64,000 bases of DNA from Christensenella sp. UBA2853 (GCA_002350845.1 DEFL01000049.1:1-64000); one strand, 5' to 3'; positions 34,848 through 43,751 are shown, counted from the stretch's first letter. Translations and numbers: made by a program. The notes: generated by a model not told the origin, from the letters alone.

Positions 34848-36437
34848 TTACTTGGCAAGACTGGCCTGAATAAATGCCAGGAAGAGCGGATGTGGGCGAT
34901 TGGGTCTGGAAATATACTCGGGGTGATAGATGACACCGATGTAGAAGGGATGGCCGTCCATTTCAAAACCTTCGGGATATTCCCCGCACATAGCGGTGAA
35001 GTGCATGCCGTGCTCATTCAGAGCGGGCACAAAGGAAGGATCCACTTCGTACCGGTTGCCATGACGCTCATGGACGCAGTCCTGTCCATAGATCGCGCGG
35101 AGTTTTCCGTCAGACAGCTTGACATCAAAACCGCCCTGGCGTGAATTCTGGCGGGAATCATTGTCTCCGATACGGTCATCCGGAATCCGGACAACAGCAG
35201 GGCAAGCATTGTGCGTCACTTCAGTAGAGTTGGCGCCAGGCTCACCGAGCAGATCGCGTACAGCCTCAACAACAGCAAGCTGCATGCCAAATCCGATCAT
35301 AAGGCAGGGCTTCTGATGCTTGCGCGCATAACGGCAGGCAGCAATAATGCCTTCTGTGCCGCGATCACCGTAACCGCCGGGCACAATGATGCCATCCATG
35401 GAGGAAAGAATGGATTCAGCCGCTTCATCGGTGATGGAATCAGAAGCAATCCAGTTCAGGTCAATCTGTGCATCATTGGCAATGCCAGCGTGATGAAGAG
35501 CTTCCGAAACAGAGAGATAGGCATCATGCAGATCAACATATTTTCCGACAAGGCCGATCTTGACGTGCTTGGATGCGTTCTTCATGCGGGAGACCATGGA
35601 ATTCCATTCTGTAAGATCGCAATGATCCGGAGAGAGACCGAGTTCATTGCAGACGATGGTTCCGAGACCTTCCTTTTCAAGAAGGAGCGGGACTTCATAA
35701 ATGGAAGAACAGTTCACATTCTGCACAACATTTCCAGGACGGACGTTGCAGAACATGGCAATTTTCTCTTTCGCTTCATTGGTGATCGGACGTTCAGAGC
35801 GGCAGACGATCACATCAGGCTGAATGCCGATGGAGCGCAGGCTCTTGACAGAGTGCTGTGTGGGCTTGGTCTTCATCTCGCCGGCAGCAGAAATGTAGGG
35901 AAGAAGCGTGACATGAATAAAGCAGGTCTGCTTCGGACCCAGTTCCCATTTGAGCTGACGAATGGCTTCCATATAGGGAGAGGATTCCATGTCACCGACA
36001 GTTCCGCCGATTTCAATAATCGCAATGTCGGCTCCGCTGTTCTCAGCAGCGGTGAGAATGCGTGACTTGATTTCGTTGGTGACATGCGGAACAACCTGAA
36101 CGGTTCCGCCATGATATTCACCGGCAAGCTCGCGTTCCATGATTTTCTTGTGGACTTTTCCTGTGGTTGTGCTGGCCTCACCGTGAAGATTTTCATCGAT
36201 GAAACGCTCATAATGGCCAAGATCCAGGTCGGCGGCAATGCCATCATCTGTAATGAATGCTTCGCCATGCTGCAGCGGGGAAAGAAGGCCGGGATCTACA
36301 TTGTAGTAGGGATCACATTTCTGCATGCTGACACGATAGCCGCGGGCTTTGAGCAGACGACCAATAGAAGCGGCAGTGATACCTTTTCCCAAAGATGAAA
36401 CAACACCGCCTGTGACAAATACATACTTAGCTGACAT
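34848..36437 (-). CDS. pyrG: CTP synthase with a degenerate glutaminase site
   Basis: A 529-residue protein forming CTP from UTP, ATP and an amino donor. The amidoligase domain is intact: FVTGGVVSSLGKGITAASIG, YYNVDPG and EIGGTVGDMES with its metal ligand. In the C-terminal amidotransferase domain, the normal LGICLGMQ reads LMIGFGMQ: the nucleophile cysteine is Gly at 382 (codon GGA, 35294-35292). The conserved GGTMRLG loop is also lost, though HPEY with the usual His and Glu remains. It may use free ammonia or need an outside donor. It has its own promoter with an internal inverted repeat. Confidence 0.92.
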   Translation of the reverse strand: MSAKYVFVTGGVVSSLGKGITAASIGRLLKARGYRVSMQKCDPYYNVDPGLLSPLQHGEAFITDDGIAADLDLGHYERFIDENLHGEASTTTGKVHKKIMERELAGEYHGGTVQVVPHVTNEIKSRILTAAENSGADIAIIEIGGTVGDMESSPYMEAIRQLKWELGPKQTCFIHVTLLPYISAAGEMKTKPTQHSVKSLRSIGIQPDVIVCRSERPITNEAKEKIAMFCNVRPGNVVQNVNCSSIYEVPLLLEKEGLGTIVCNELGLSPDHCDLTEWNSMVSRMKNASKHVKIGLVGKYVDLHDAYLSVSEALHHAGIANDAQIDLNWIASDSITDEAAESILSSMDGIIVPGGYGDRGTEGIIAACRYARKHQKPCLMIGFGMQLAVVEAVRDLLGEPGANSTEVTHNACPAVVRIPDDRIGDNDSRQNSRQGGFDVKLSDGKLRAIYGQDCVHERHGNRYEVDPSFVPALNEHGMHFTAMCGEYPEGFEMDGHPFYIGVIYHPEYISRPNRPHPLFLAFIQASLAK

Positions 36438-36488
36438 GAAGACGCTCCTATCCTTTCACGTTGAGAAAACCAAAAACCATACCGGATA

Positions 36489-36517
36489 ATGATAGAGTTT
36501 AGAGGAAACTCTGTCAA
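36489..36517 (-). promoter_or_regulatory. pyrG promoter
   Basis: Minus strand TTGACA (36517-36512), 17-base spacer, TATCAT (36494-36489), with the start of transcription near 36482 and the gene at 36437. No G-run of the reiterative-transcription type seen at Bacillus pyrG is found at the start. Confidence 0.85.
36494..36512. promoter_or_regulatory. Operator-like inverted repeat between -35 and -10 of pyrG
   Basis: AGAGTTT-AGAGG-AAACTCT, two perfect 7-base arms with a 5-base centre, exactly filling the space between the promoter elements. A bound repressor would block the polymerase. The cognate regulator is unknown. Confidence 0.65.
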
Positions 36518-36563
36518 GCAGGAAAACCAGAAAAAACAGCATCGGAACCTGATTTACAGCATG

Positions 36564-36588
36564 AAAAAAGCACCCACTGTGTGGGTGC
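36564..36588 (-). terminator. Terminator of rplM-rpsI
   Basis: Eight-base stem GCACCCAC/GTGGGTGC with a 3-base loop, followed on the minus strand by TTTTTT. Confidence 0.85.
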
Positions 36589-36604
36589 CTGAGAGATACG
36601 ATGA

Positions 36605-36994
36605 TTAACGCTTGCTGAACTGAGGAGCACGGCGAGCTGCTTTGAGACCGTACTTCTTGCGTTCCTTCATACGAGGATCGCGGGTGAGAAGACCGCTCTT
36701 CTTCAGAGAGGTGCGCAGTTCGGGATCAGCCTTGCACAGAGCACGGGAGATACCATGACGAATTGCACCAGCCTGGCCAGAGATGCCGCCGCCACGAACG
36801 TTCACCAGAACATCGAAATTGGTGGTGTTGGTGATGGTCAGGGGCTGACGAACAGTCATCTTCAGGGTTTCAAGACCAAAATAGTTATCCAGTTCGCGCT
36901 TATTGATCACGATTTTGCCATCGCCGGGGACAAGACGAACACGGGCAACAGCTTCCTTGCGACGACCAACAGCAGTGTATTCAACCTTTGCCAT
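36605..36994 (-). CDS. rpsI: 30S ribosomal protein S9
   Basis: A 129-residue ribosomal protein. The start YTAVGRRKEAVARVRLVPG and C-terminal RRAPQFSKR, whose tail contacts P-site tRNA, are diagnostic. It follows rplM by 6 bases in the conserved pair. Confidence 0.97.
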   Translation of the reverse strand: MAKVEYTAVGRRKEAVARVRLVPGDGKIVINKRELDNYFGLETLKMTVRQPLTITNTTNFDVLVNVRGGGISGQAGAIRHGISRALCKADPELRTSLKKSGLLTRDPRMKERKKYGLKAARRAPQFSKR

Positions 36995-37000
36995 AATACA

Positions 37001-37456
37001 TTACTCCTTTCCGCCGCGAGCAGTTCTGTCCAGAACGATGACTTCAGGCTTCTGAGCTGCATGCTCATGTTCAGCTCCGGCATAAACCTTGAGCTTCTTA
37101 GCCATCTGACGTCCAAGAGGTCCCTTGGGCAGCATGCCAACAATAGCATGGCGGATTGCAAATTCGGGCTTTTCAGCGATCAGCTTGCGATAGGTGGTCT
37201 CTTTCAGGCCGCCAGCATAGCCGCTGTGATGATAATACTTCTTCTGATCAAGCTTCTTGCCGGTCAGAACAATCTTATCAGCATTGATGATGATGACATA
37301 GTCACCAGTATCAGTGTTAGGGGTGTAGGTGGGCTTGTTCTTGCCGCGCAGAATATTCGCTACCTGGCTGGCAACACGGCCGAAAACCTGACCCTCTGCG
37401 TCGACGACATACCATTTACGTTCGATGTCGTTAACCTTCGGCATATAAGTCTTCAA
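37001..37456 (-). CDS. rplM: 50S ribosomal protein L13
   Basis: A 151-residue ribosomal protein beginning LKTYMPKVNDIERKWYVVDA and containing GRVASQVANILRGKNKP. The family's usual start aligns with the TTG at 37456, placed 7 bases after AGGAGG; the longer in-frame reading to 37558 covers the leader and is rejected. First gene of rplM-rpsI, with its own promoter and leader. Confidence 0.95.
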   Translation of the reverse strand: MKTYMPKVNDIERKWYVVDAEGQVFGRVASQVANILRGKNKPTYTPNTDTGDYVIIINADKIVLTGKKLDQKKYYHHSGYAGGLKETTYRKLIAEKPEFAIRHAIVGMLPKGPLGRQMAKKLKVYAGAEHEHAAQKPEVIVLDRTARGGKE

Positions 37457-37498
37457 AGGAAACTCCTCCTTGGCAAATTGAACAGTTGGCTTCTGCAT

Positions 37499-37559
37499 GA
37501 TGGTCGCATGCATCGGCAGTGTACATAGCTTCCGGGGCTGGCGGATTCTAAATACCATC
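37499..37559 (-). promoter_or_regulatory. Structured rplM leader, L13-leader-like
   Basis: The ~100-nt leader of rplM can close with GATGGT (37559-37554) against ACCATC (37504-37499), enclosing GCCAGCCCCGGAAGC and other small helices. Position and closing stem fit the L13 leader of Firmicutes, where L13 is thought to repress its own mRNA; the match is by eye only. Confidence 0.45.
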
Positions 37560-37563
37560 GGCT

Positions 37564-37592
37564 ATTCTACAGAAAATCGATGCGTGTGTCAA
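37564..37592 (-). promoter_or_regulatory. rplM-rpsI promoter
   Basis: Minus strand TTGACA (37592-37587), 17-base spacer, TAGAAT (37569-37564), with the start near 37557. Confidence 0.88.
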
Positions 37593-37830
37593 GCCCCAAA
37601 TGCATTGAATTTTAAATAATTTCACTGTTTTGAACCGCTTTTTTTCGTGATTTTTGTGTTTCTGTTTCAGAGGGTCCCTGCGGGTATACAGGCTCTGCCT
37701 GACAGAGTCTTGCACTTCTTTGAAAAACTGATAAACTAAGCATCAACAGCTTCAGTGCACTCTGCCTGCCGTGCAGGTCATGAAAACAGCCGGCCGGCAT
37801 CTTTGACAGGACAGGAAGGAGAAATGTCAA
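37593..37830. other. Spacer between the rplM promoter and dCMP deaminase
   Basis: No gene, terminator or known RNA recognised. A weak plus-strand promoter guess is TTGCAC followed by TAAACT at about 37709-37736. The readings on the minus strand here have no ribosome site. Confidence 0.4.
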
Positions 37831-38295
37831 GTGGATAAATGGGATAAACGGTTTATGGAAATGACGCATGTGATCGCAACCTGGTCCAGCTGTGCCAGAC
37901 CCGGCAGAGCCATCGGTTGCGTGATCGTGAAGAACAAGCGCATTATGACTACCGGGTACAACGGCGCGCCGGCGGGATTGAAGACCTGCTTTGAGAGAGG
38001 CGGATGTCTTCGTGAGAAACTTCATATTCCAAGCGGAACGCGGTCGGAAGTATGCTACGCGACACATGCAGAGCAGAACGCGATTATCCAGGCGGCCAAG
38101 CTTGGCGTCAGCATTGACGGTGCAACATTGTACTGCACGCATCAGCCCTGCTCCATCTGCGCAAAAATGATCATTAATGCAGGGATCCGGCGTATCGTAT
38201 ACCAGGAAGGGTATCCGGATGAATTCAGCATTCAGCTGATTGAAGAGGCGGGCATCGAACTGGTACGGTATGCGCCGGAAAAAACAGAACCCTGA
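37831..38295 (+). CDS. dCMP deaminase family protein (ComEB-like)
   Basis: A 154-residue zinc deaminase expected to convert dCMP to dUMP for dTMP synthesis. The motif HAEQNAI gives H79 and E81, with C107 and C110 in PCSIC. The loop TGYNGAPAG and the Cys/His-rich GGCLREKLHI are typical of dCMP deaminases. The start is GTG at 37831, after AAGGAG. It converges with the DUF6062 gene with only 5 bases between stop codons. Confidence 0.88.
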   Translation: MDKWDKRFMEMTHVIATWSSCARPGRAIGCVIVKNKRIMTTGYNGAPAGLKTCFERGGCLREKLHIPSGTRSEVCYATHAEQNAIIQAAKLGVSIDGATLYCTHQPCSICAKMIINAGIRRIVYQEGYPDEFSIQLIEEAGIELVRYAPEKTEP

Positions 38296-38300
38296 GCGGA

Positions 38301-39077
38301 TTATTCTTCGGGGTTGGGTTCGTCTCCTACGCACCAGCCTCTGAGTTTGTTGACGGTGCGCGGGACAGCGTCCTGAGAATTCTTCCACGGTTCGTTCTGG
38401 AAGCGATAATCGAACTTTCGGATAAACCAGGAGATATCTTCCTGCATTCTGTCCATATTCTTCTCTTCAAGGCGCATCAGCGTGCGAATGAATTCGGCCG
38501 CTTCTTTTGCCGACAGTTCCTCCGTTGCAACACGGACAAGGTCTGCAGTATGCGGAAGACAGACGCCCATGGAAGCATCAAAGTGGTTTCTGAATTCCGT
38601 ATCGTTTTTGTACAGATGGAAAAACGTGTGCAGGTAGCGTTCCATGTTTTCACGGATTGTTTCACACATGATACAGGTACCCGCCATATCGGAAAGGGCC
38701 TGAGACTGTTTTTGCATTTCCTGCAGGGCATTCTGACCATTGCGGGTCAGTTTTCCCAGCGGTGCTTTTGCATAATTATCCGCTGCGCGCTCCAGGGCGT
38801 CGGCGGCTTTTTTCATGCGTTCACGGGTTCTGGCCAGATGGCTCTCCAGCATCAGCGCATGGCCGAGGCGGTTGCTGACGGAATAGAACATGGCATGATG
38901 TTTCCGGCAGAACCCTTTCTCATTGACCTGAATGCGTGTGTCAGGCTCCATCACCGAAGCTCCGAGATAACGGTCTGCTTCACCGAGCTCTGTCTTTCGT
39001 TCCAGGGCGCACAAAAGACATTCACCGTCAAGTTTCATGGCATCCCAAACCGGAATCGTATCAATATGGTATTTCAT
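38301..39077 (-). CDS. DUF6062 family protein
   Basis: A 258-residue cytoplasmic protein of unknown function. It has three CxxC-type motifs: CLLC near residue 21, CIMC in the centre, and a CRKHH/CLPH pair that suggests metal binding (GFCRKHHAMFYS and GVCLPHTADLV). The central part is helical, possibly coiled coil. The ATG at 39077 overlaps the stop of the HAD gene as ATGA, with AGGAGG upstream. Family assignment is from memory of the start region and cysteine pattern. Confidence 0.65.
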   Translation of the reverse strand: MKYHIDTIPVWDAMKLDGECLLCALERKTELGEADRYLGASVMEPDTRIQVNEKGFCRKHHAMFYSVSNRLGHALMLESHLARTRERMKKAADALERAADNYAKAPLGKLTRNGQNALQEMQKQSQALSDMAGTCIMCETIRENMERYLHTFFHLYKNDTEFRNHFDASMGVCLPHTADLVRVATEELSAKEAAEFIRTLMRLEEKNMDRMQEDISWFIRKFDYRFQNEPWKNSQDAVPRTVNKLRGWCVGDEPNPEE

Positions 39078-39925
39078 AATGTCTGACCTCCTGTCTGGCT
39101 GTCGTTGAGTGCAAGTTTGGAAATGGCTGCAGCAACGCCGTCCTCCGAATTGCGAAGTGTATGATACGGGCATGCGGCAAGAACATCCTGTGTGGCGTTT
39201 CCCATAGCGACCGGGTAGCCGCAGCAATTGAGCATCGAAAGATCGTTGCTGTTGTCTCCGATCGCCATGACATCATCCATGGGAATGGAAAGCATGGAAC
39301 AAAGTTCCCTCAGAGCGCTTCCCTTACTGACACCGGCAGGATTGATTTCCAGGTTGTCCTTCCATGAGGACGAATAGGTCAGCTCGGGCGCCAGATGCTC
39401 AATTTCGGGTCGGATTTTTGCGAGCATGTCCGAATGAAGCAGATCCACAACGACAAATTTGCTGATTCCTCTTTCTGCGAATGCCCATGCATCGCATTCA
39501 TCCCGTGAGATCTGCCCGCGGCCTTCGGCAAGGTAGGTTCCCCAGATCATATCGGGCACAGGGTGAAGCGGATCCAGTTCATGGACGTAAAGATCGTGGT
39601 CGCAGAACATGCCGAAAAAAGCATTCTGCTCGAGAAGATGGCGCAAAACAGCGATACCACTATCTTTTTTGAGGTGATGAACACAGATCAGATTGTCGAA
39701 CGGATGCAGGGTCATGCAGCTCCCATTGAGAGCGATAACCGCCATATCCAGTCCGGCATTTCGGGCAAACGTTCCTGCATCATCCGCGGGACGCCCGGAA
39801 GCAAGGACCAGTTTTATACCCTGCTCCGAAGCTTTTTTCAGTACAGCGATGGTATTTTCTGTGATATGGATCGGCGGGGGAGTGAGCAGGGTGCCATCCA
39901 TATCCATAGCAATGAGCTGAATCAT
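39074..39925 (-). CDS. HAD-superfamily hydrolase, Cof type
   Basis: A 283-residue phosphatase of the Cof/IIB branch. Motif I is MDMDGTLL near the N-terminus, motif II is in LVLASGRPADD, and motif IV is GDNSNDLSMLN. The cap domain lies between. Substrates of this group are small sugar or cofactor phosphates; this one is not determined. It overlaps the DUF6062 gene and follows the pseudouridine synthase by 12 bases. Confidence 0.88.
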   Translation of the reverse strand: MIQLIAMDMDGTLLTPPPIHITENTIAVLKKASEQGIKLVLASGRPADDAGTFARNAGLDMAVIALNGSCMTLHPFDNLICVHHLKKDSGIAVLRHLLEQNAFFGMFCDHDLYVHELDPLHPVPDMIWGTYLAEGRGQISRDECDAWAFAERGISKFVVVDLLHSDMLAKIRPEIEHLAPELTYSSSWKDNLEINPAGVSKGSALRELCSMLSIPMDDVMAIGDNSNDLSMLNCCGYPVAMGNATQDVLAACPYHTLRNSEDGVAAAISKLALNDSQTGGQTL

Positions 39926-39937
39926 ATGGACCTCGTT

Positions 39938-40798
39938 TCAAAAGGGGCAGGGTGCAGTAAAAACAACGCCGTCCAGCTGAGGCAGACGCCCCTGCGTATC
40001 CAGACACAGGCTGCTGGCGCAAAGTCTGAGCTTGCCCTGTGCATGCTGAAGTCTGTTAAAAGCCCGATCTCCATAGAGATCATCGCCCAGCAGAGGATGA
40101 CCCAGGGCAGCCATGTGAGCGCGAATCTGGTGTGTTCGTCCGGTGATCAGGTGGACCTCCAGACGGGAGAGCTGGCTTTCGGATGCCAGTGTACGGTATT
40201 CCGTCAGAATGACTTTGGATCCGGGCACTTCATGGTCATACACCGTGACTCTGGCCAGACTGGCGTTCTTGACGAGATAGGCTTTGCATACGGCCTCAGG
40301 GGGCTTCATGGTTCCACGCACGAGACAGGTGTAGAGCTTGTTCAGCGTTCGTTTGCGGAACACGTCTTCCAGAACAGCCTGAGAGGTTGCATTTTTTGCA
40401 AACAAAAGAAGCCCGCAGGTCTGATTATCCAGACGATGGCACGGGACCGGAGGAAATGAGCCGCCCACATGTTCCAGGGCCAACTGAGTCATGCAGGTGC
40501 CTCCGCCGTTGTCAGGTTCGACCGAGATGCCGGGACGTTTATTGACCAGCAGGACATCGTCGTCTTCGTAGATGATATCCAGTGCCTGTTTTTCTCCCTG
40601 CATGTAATAGACCGTGACAGTCTGTCCGGAATGGACACGCGCATCCGGACGAATGCGCACGCCATCAAGCTTGACGTCACGGTGTGAAAAGATATTTCGG
40701 ACATCCGCATCCTGGAGCTGCGGCATATAGCGGCGCAGAACGGTCTCTGCGCGCAATCCGTCCATTGCCGGCTCGATCGTAAACGTTTTGCATGCCAT
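39938..40798 (-). CDS. RluA-family pseudouridine synthase
   Basis: A 286-residue enzyme making pseudouridine in rRNA or tRNA. An N-terminal S4-like domain (about 10-65) is followed by the catalytic D124 in PCHRLDNQTCGLLLFAK; GRTHQIRAHMAALGHPLLG is the conserved later motif. The RluA, RluC and RluD subgroups cannot be separated here. It overlaps the upstream gene by 1 base, with GAGGTG before the ATG. Confidence 0.9.
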   Translation of the reverse strand: MACKTFTIEPAMDGLRAETVLRRYMPQLQDADVRNIFSHRDVKLDGVRIRPDARVHSGQTVTVYYMQGEKQALDIIYEDDDVLLVNKRPGISVEPDNGGGTCMTQLALEHVGGSFPPVPCHRLDNQTCGLLLFAKNATSQAVLEDVFRKRTLNKLYTCLVRGTMKPPEAVCKAYLVKNASLARVTVYDHEVPGSKVILTEYRTLASESQLSRLEVHLITGRTHQIRAHMAALGHPLLGDDLYGDRAFNRLQHAQGKLRLCASSLCLDTQGRLPQLDGVVFTAPCPF

Positions 40799-41826
40799 CA
40801 GCTGTTCACCTCACTGCGAAAGACCGGCCATACAGGAACATGGGATTTGAGCAGATGCAATGCGTCGATCATCTCTTGGGTCGGCTGAACAACCAAGTTG
40901 TACTTGAGTGTATCCAGAAGACCGTCAAATGGAGCGTTTTGTCTTGCAAGGAGTGCAAGGTCTCCAACCAGTTCGTCGGGCAGGACATCATTCCGCACAG
41001 CATGCCGAATAAGACCCGAAAGAATCAAAAAGACGTCCTCACATGCGTTCCACTGCTCCAGATCTTTATCCAGATCCATGGTATAGATGCCCTGAGGATA
41101 GGTCTGTAAAGTGGAGACAAAGGGAGCAGCATCATAGATGCACGAATGAACCAGTACGCTTTGTCCATTGAGATAGGCACAATCTGCGAAACCGGAAAAC
41201 ATGCGCATGCACAGATCATAGTTGCATGAGAATGATTTTCCCAGCAGTTTTTCATATGCTTCCAGTGCAAGATCCATAGGGAGAATTCCCTGGGCGAGCA
41301 AAATCAGTTCAGTTTTGTTCCAGTACTCGGGATAATGCCGTGTCTGCTGAAGAAACTCCGGTGTGTTTGTGAGTTCATACAGGGTGAAAAGAATCTCATC
41401 GGGCATGATCAGCAAAATGGAACCGTTGGACTGCATCACAGGATATGCCCACATTCTGCGAATAAAAGAAACACATGGAAGCAGCTCGCCACGATTGAGC
41501 AGGAGGATTTTTCCTTTTTGGGTGATCAGCCGCTGGATCAGCATGTATTCAGGGGAAGAAAGCAGATGGACTTCGAGCGGAAGCCGCTGCAGGATGCGGG
41601 CCTCCCATTCGGAAACATCTTCCGGAAGATCGGCGTGAGGATGCTCCGCACCGTCATAGGACATCTGCCACATTGTGGGCAGGTCACCCACCCTGCAGCC
41701 ACCGAACAAATGCAGTGGCTGCAGGGTGCGGAGAAAGTTTTCGGCGCGTTCAAGCTCAGCATTCTGCATAAAGCTCATGGTGCGCTCGTACCACGGAGCA
41801 TATTCGTGATTAAAAATCTTGAGCAT
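40798..41826 (-). CDS. Hypothetical protein in the ilvE-rluA operon
   Basis: A 342-residue protein I do not recognise. It is mostly alpha-helical with few charged runs, no signal peptide, membrane helix or known motif. It begins MLKIFNHEYAPWYERTMS and has several Cys scattered in the second half. AGGAGAATC precedes the ATG at 41826. It lies 34 bases after ilvE and overlaps the pseudouridine synthase by 1 base, so it is translated with its neighbours. Codon use is like its neighbours. Confidence 0.7.
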   Translation of the reverse strand: MLKIFNHEYAPWYERTMSFMQNAELERAENFLRTLQPLHLFGGCRVGDLPTMWQMSYDGAEHPHADLPEDVSEWEARILQRLPLEVHLLSSPEYMLIQRLITQKGKILLLNRGELLPCVSFIRRMWAYPVMQSNGSILLIMPDEILFTLYELTNTPEFLQQTRHYPEYWNKTELILLAQGILPMDLALEAYEKLLGKSFSCNYDLCMRMFSGFADCAYLNGQSVLVHSCIYDAAPFVSTLQTYPQGIYTMDLDKDLEQWNACEDVFLILSGLIRHAVRNDVLPDELVGDLALLARQNAPFDGLLDTLKYNLVVQPTQEMIDALHLLKSHVPVWPVFRSEVNS

Positions 41827-41860
41827 GATTCTCCTCGGGAGCAATGAAGGTGATTTGCTG

Positions 41861-42928
41861 TCAGATCTTGACGATCCAGTGATTCTCATCCGGGAGACGT
41901 CCATACTGGATGCCGGTGAGCGTGTCATACAGCTTCTGTGCAACAGGGCCAATCTTTCCATCCTGGAAGATCAGCTTGTCGTCTTCCATAAGAAGTTCAC
42001 CGACCGGGGAAATGACAGCAGCTGTACCGGTGCCGAAAGCTTCGGTGAGTTTGCCTGCATGGCCGTCAGCAAACACGTCGGAAATGGCAATACGCTTTTC
42101 TTCCGTCTCATATCCAAGCTGGCGGGCGAGGGTGAGAATGGAATCGCGGGTAATGCCGGGAAGAATGGAGCCGTTCAGCATGGGTGTGACAATCTTGTTG
42201 CCATAGGCGAACATCATATTCATGGAACCGACTTCTTCAACATACTTCTGTTCCACGCCATCCAGCCAGAGAACCTGAGAATAGCCTTTCTTCTCGGCAA
42301 TTTCACCAGCCAGGATGGACGCGGCATAGTTGCCGGCACACTTCGTGAAACCAGTACCGCCGCGTACGGCACGGACATACTTGTCTTCCACATAAATGCT
42401 GACAGGCTGGAGGCCGTTTTTATAATAGGAGCCGACAGGGGAGAGAATGATAAAGAAGCGATAGGTCTTTGAGGCGTGAACACCCAGCTGGACATCCGTT
42501 GAAATCATGGTCGGACGGATATAGAGACTCGTGCCTTCCTGATGCGGCACCCAATCGGCTTCCACGCGGATCAGCTGCTTGAGACCTTCAAGCGCCGTCT
42601 CTTCGTCGAGCGCAGGCATGCCCATGCGCTCAGCAGAACGCGTCATGCGGGCAAAGTTTGCAGAAGGACGGAACAGCTGCAGAGAACCGTCAGCTGTGCG
42701 GTAGCATTTGCTTCCCTCGAAAATGGCCTGACCATAGTGGATCACCACACTGGCCGGATCCATGGAAAAATTCTGATAGGGGACGATACGGGCATCATGC
42801 CATCCATTTTCAGGATCATAGTCCATAATGAACATATGATCTGTAAAGATGCGGCCGAAACCAAGTTTACTTTCGTCCTGAGGCTTTTCCTTAAGATGTT
42901 CGGAAAGCGTAATAGAAATGGGTAGCAT
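41861..42928 (-). CDS. ilvE: Branched-chain amino acid aminotransferase
   Basis: A 355-residue class IV PLP aminotransferase for leucine, isoleucine and valine. The PLP lysine is K196 in GGTGFTKCAGNYAAS. The N-terminal HYGQAIFEGSKCYR and late FGTGTAAVISPVG are typical of the long (eukaryote-like, group II) BCAT type. AGGAGGAG is upstream of the ATG at 42928. First gene of a five-gene unit that continues through the unknown gene to DUF6062. Confidence 0.93.
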   Translation of the reverse strand: MLPISITLSEHLKEKPQDESKLGFGRIFTDHMFIMDYDPENGWHDARIVPYQNFSMDPASVVIHYGQAIFEGSKCYRTADGSLQLFRPSANFARMTRSAERMGMPALDEETALEGLKQLIRVEADWVPHQEGTSLYIRPTMISTDVQLGVHASKTYRFFIILSPVGSYYKNGLQPVSIYVEDKYVRAVRGGTGFTKCAGNYAASILAGEIAEKKGYSQVLWLDGVEQKYVEEVGSMNMMFAYGNKIVTPMLNGSILPGITRDSILTLARQLGYETEEKRIAISDVFADGHAGKLTEAFGTGTAAVISPVGELLMEDDKLIFQDGKIGPVAQKLYDTLTGIQYGRLPDENHWIVKI

Positions 42929-43004
42929 GACTTTTCTCCTCCTAAAGTATTCATTATGTATGTCGAACGGGCATAAGCCGCGTTGTGACGCGATTGAAAT
43001 TGAA

Positions 43005-43751
43005 TCAGATTTCGTCGAGAATGAATTCAAGCGAGACAGGGAAGAGCAGGACGCCATCCTCTTCAGGTGTCAGGATGCCGGGCTGAACAAAGAAGACAGG
43101 ATTTCCGGTTTCGTCAAGATAGAAATCTTCCTCGGGAAAGAACATATCCTGAAAGAGATCATAGGAAATGTCGGGAAGATAAGTCCGTCCTTCCGAATTC
43201 TGCTCAATCTGTTCCCAGATGATATCACGGACGCATTTGTCTGCTTTTGCCGTCTGTCGGTCCTGAAGCCATGTGTCTGTTTCATTTTCTTCAAGGATTC
43301 CGAGCAGATGAGGAAGGGCAATGACAAGCCCTTCTTTAGGCCCGCTTCGGGCAAACACGTAAGCAGAATAGGATTCATACTCATAACCGTCCATGATGCT
43401 GTGGGATCGGACCAGGACAGAAAATGCACTGTCTGTATTGCAGGTGACTGTCGAGGAAATATCTGTAGTGGATACTTCATCTGTGCTTTCGATGGACTCA
43501 CCGTTGATGGGAACCGTAAACGCAGCTGCATCCTCCAGATAATCGCTGAAAAAGGTGTTGACACCTTCTGCAAAGGCAGTGTCTCCTGACACACTGGGGA
43601 AAGAATACCTGTACATGTAGACGGCATGATCTTCATCTGCATCCTCAGGAAAGAAGAATGTTCCAGTGCGGGGTTCGTCTAGAAGGACGGGTTCAGCTGA
43701 AACGATGACCGGAAGACACAGCGCCAGGATCAGTGCAGCGAGTCGTTTCAT
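43005..43751 (-). CDS. Secreted DUF3298/DUF4163-like protein
   Basis: A 248-residue exported protein with a signal peptide (MKRLAALILALCLPVIVSA-E). The first half resembles DUF4163 (YMYRYSFPSVSG) and the second DUF3298, ending in YLDETGNPVFFVQPG and LEFILDEI. Such pairs occur in RsiV-type anti-sigma factors and in secreted wall proteins; no membrane anchor or sigma-binding part is seen here, so it is not RsiV itself. It overlaps the flavoprotein gene by 1 base. Confidence 0.72.
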   Translation of the reverse strand: MKRLAALILALCLPVIVSAEPVLLDEPRTGTFFFPEDADEDHAVYMYRYSFPSVSGDTAFAEGVNTFFSDYLEDAAAFTVPINGESIESTDEVSTTDISSTVTCNTDSAFSVLVRSHSIMDGYEYESYSAYVFARSGPKEGLVIALPHLLGILEENETDTWLQDRQTAKADKCVRDIIWEQIEQNSEGRTYLPDISYDLFQDMFFPEEDFYLDETGNPVFFVQPGILTPEEDGVLLFPVSLEFILDEI

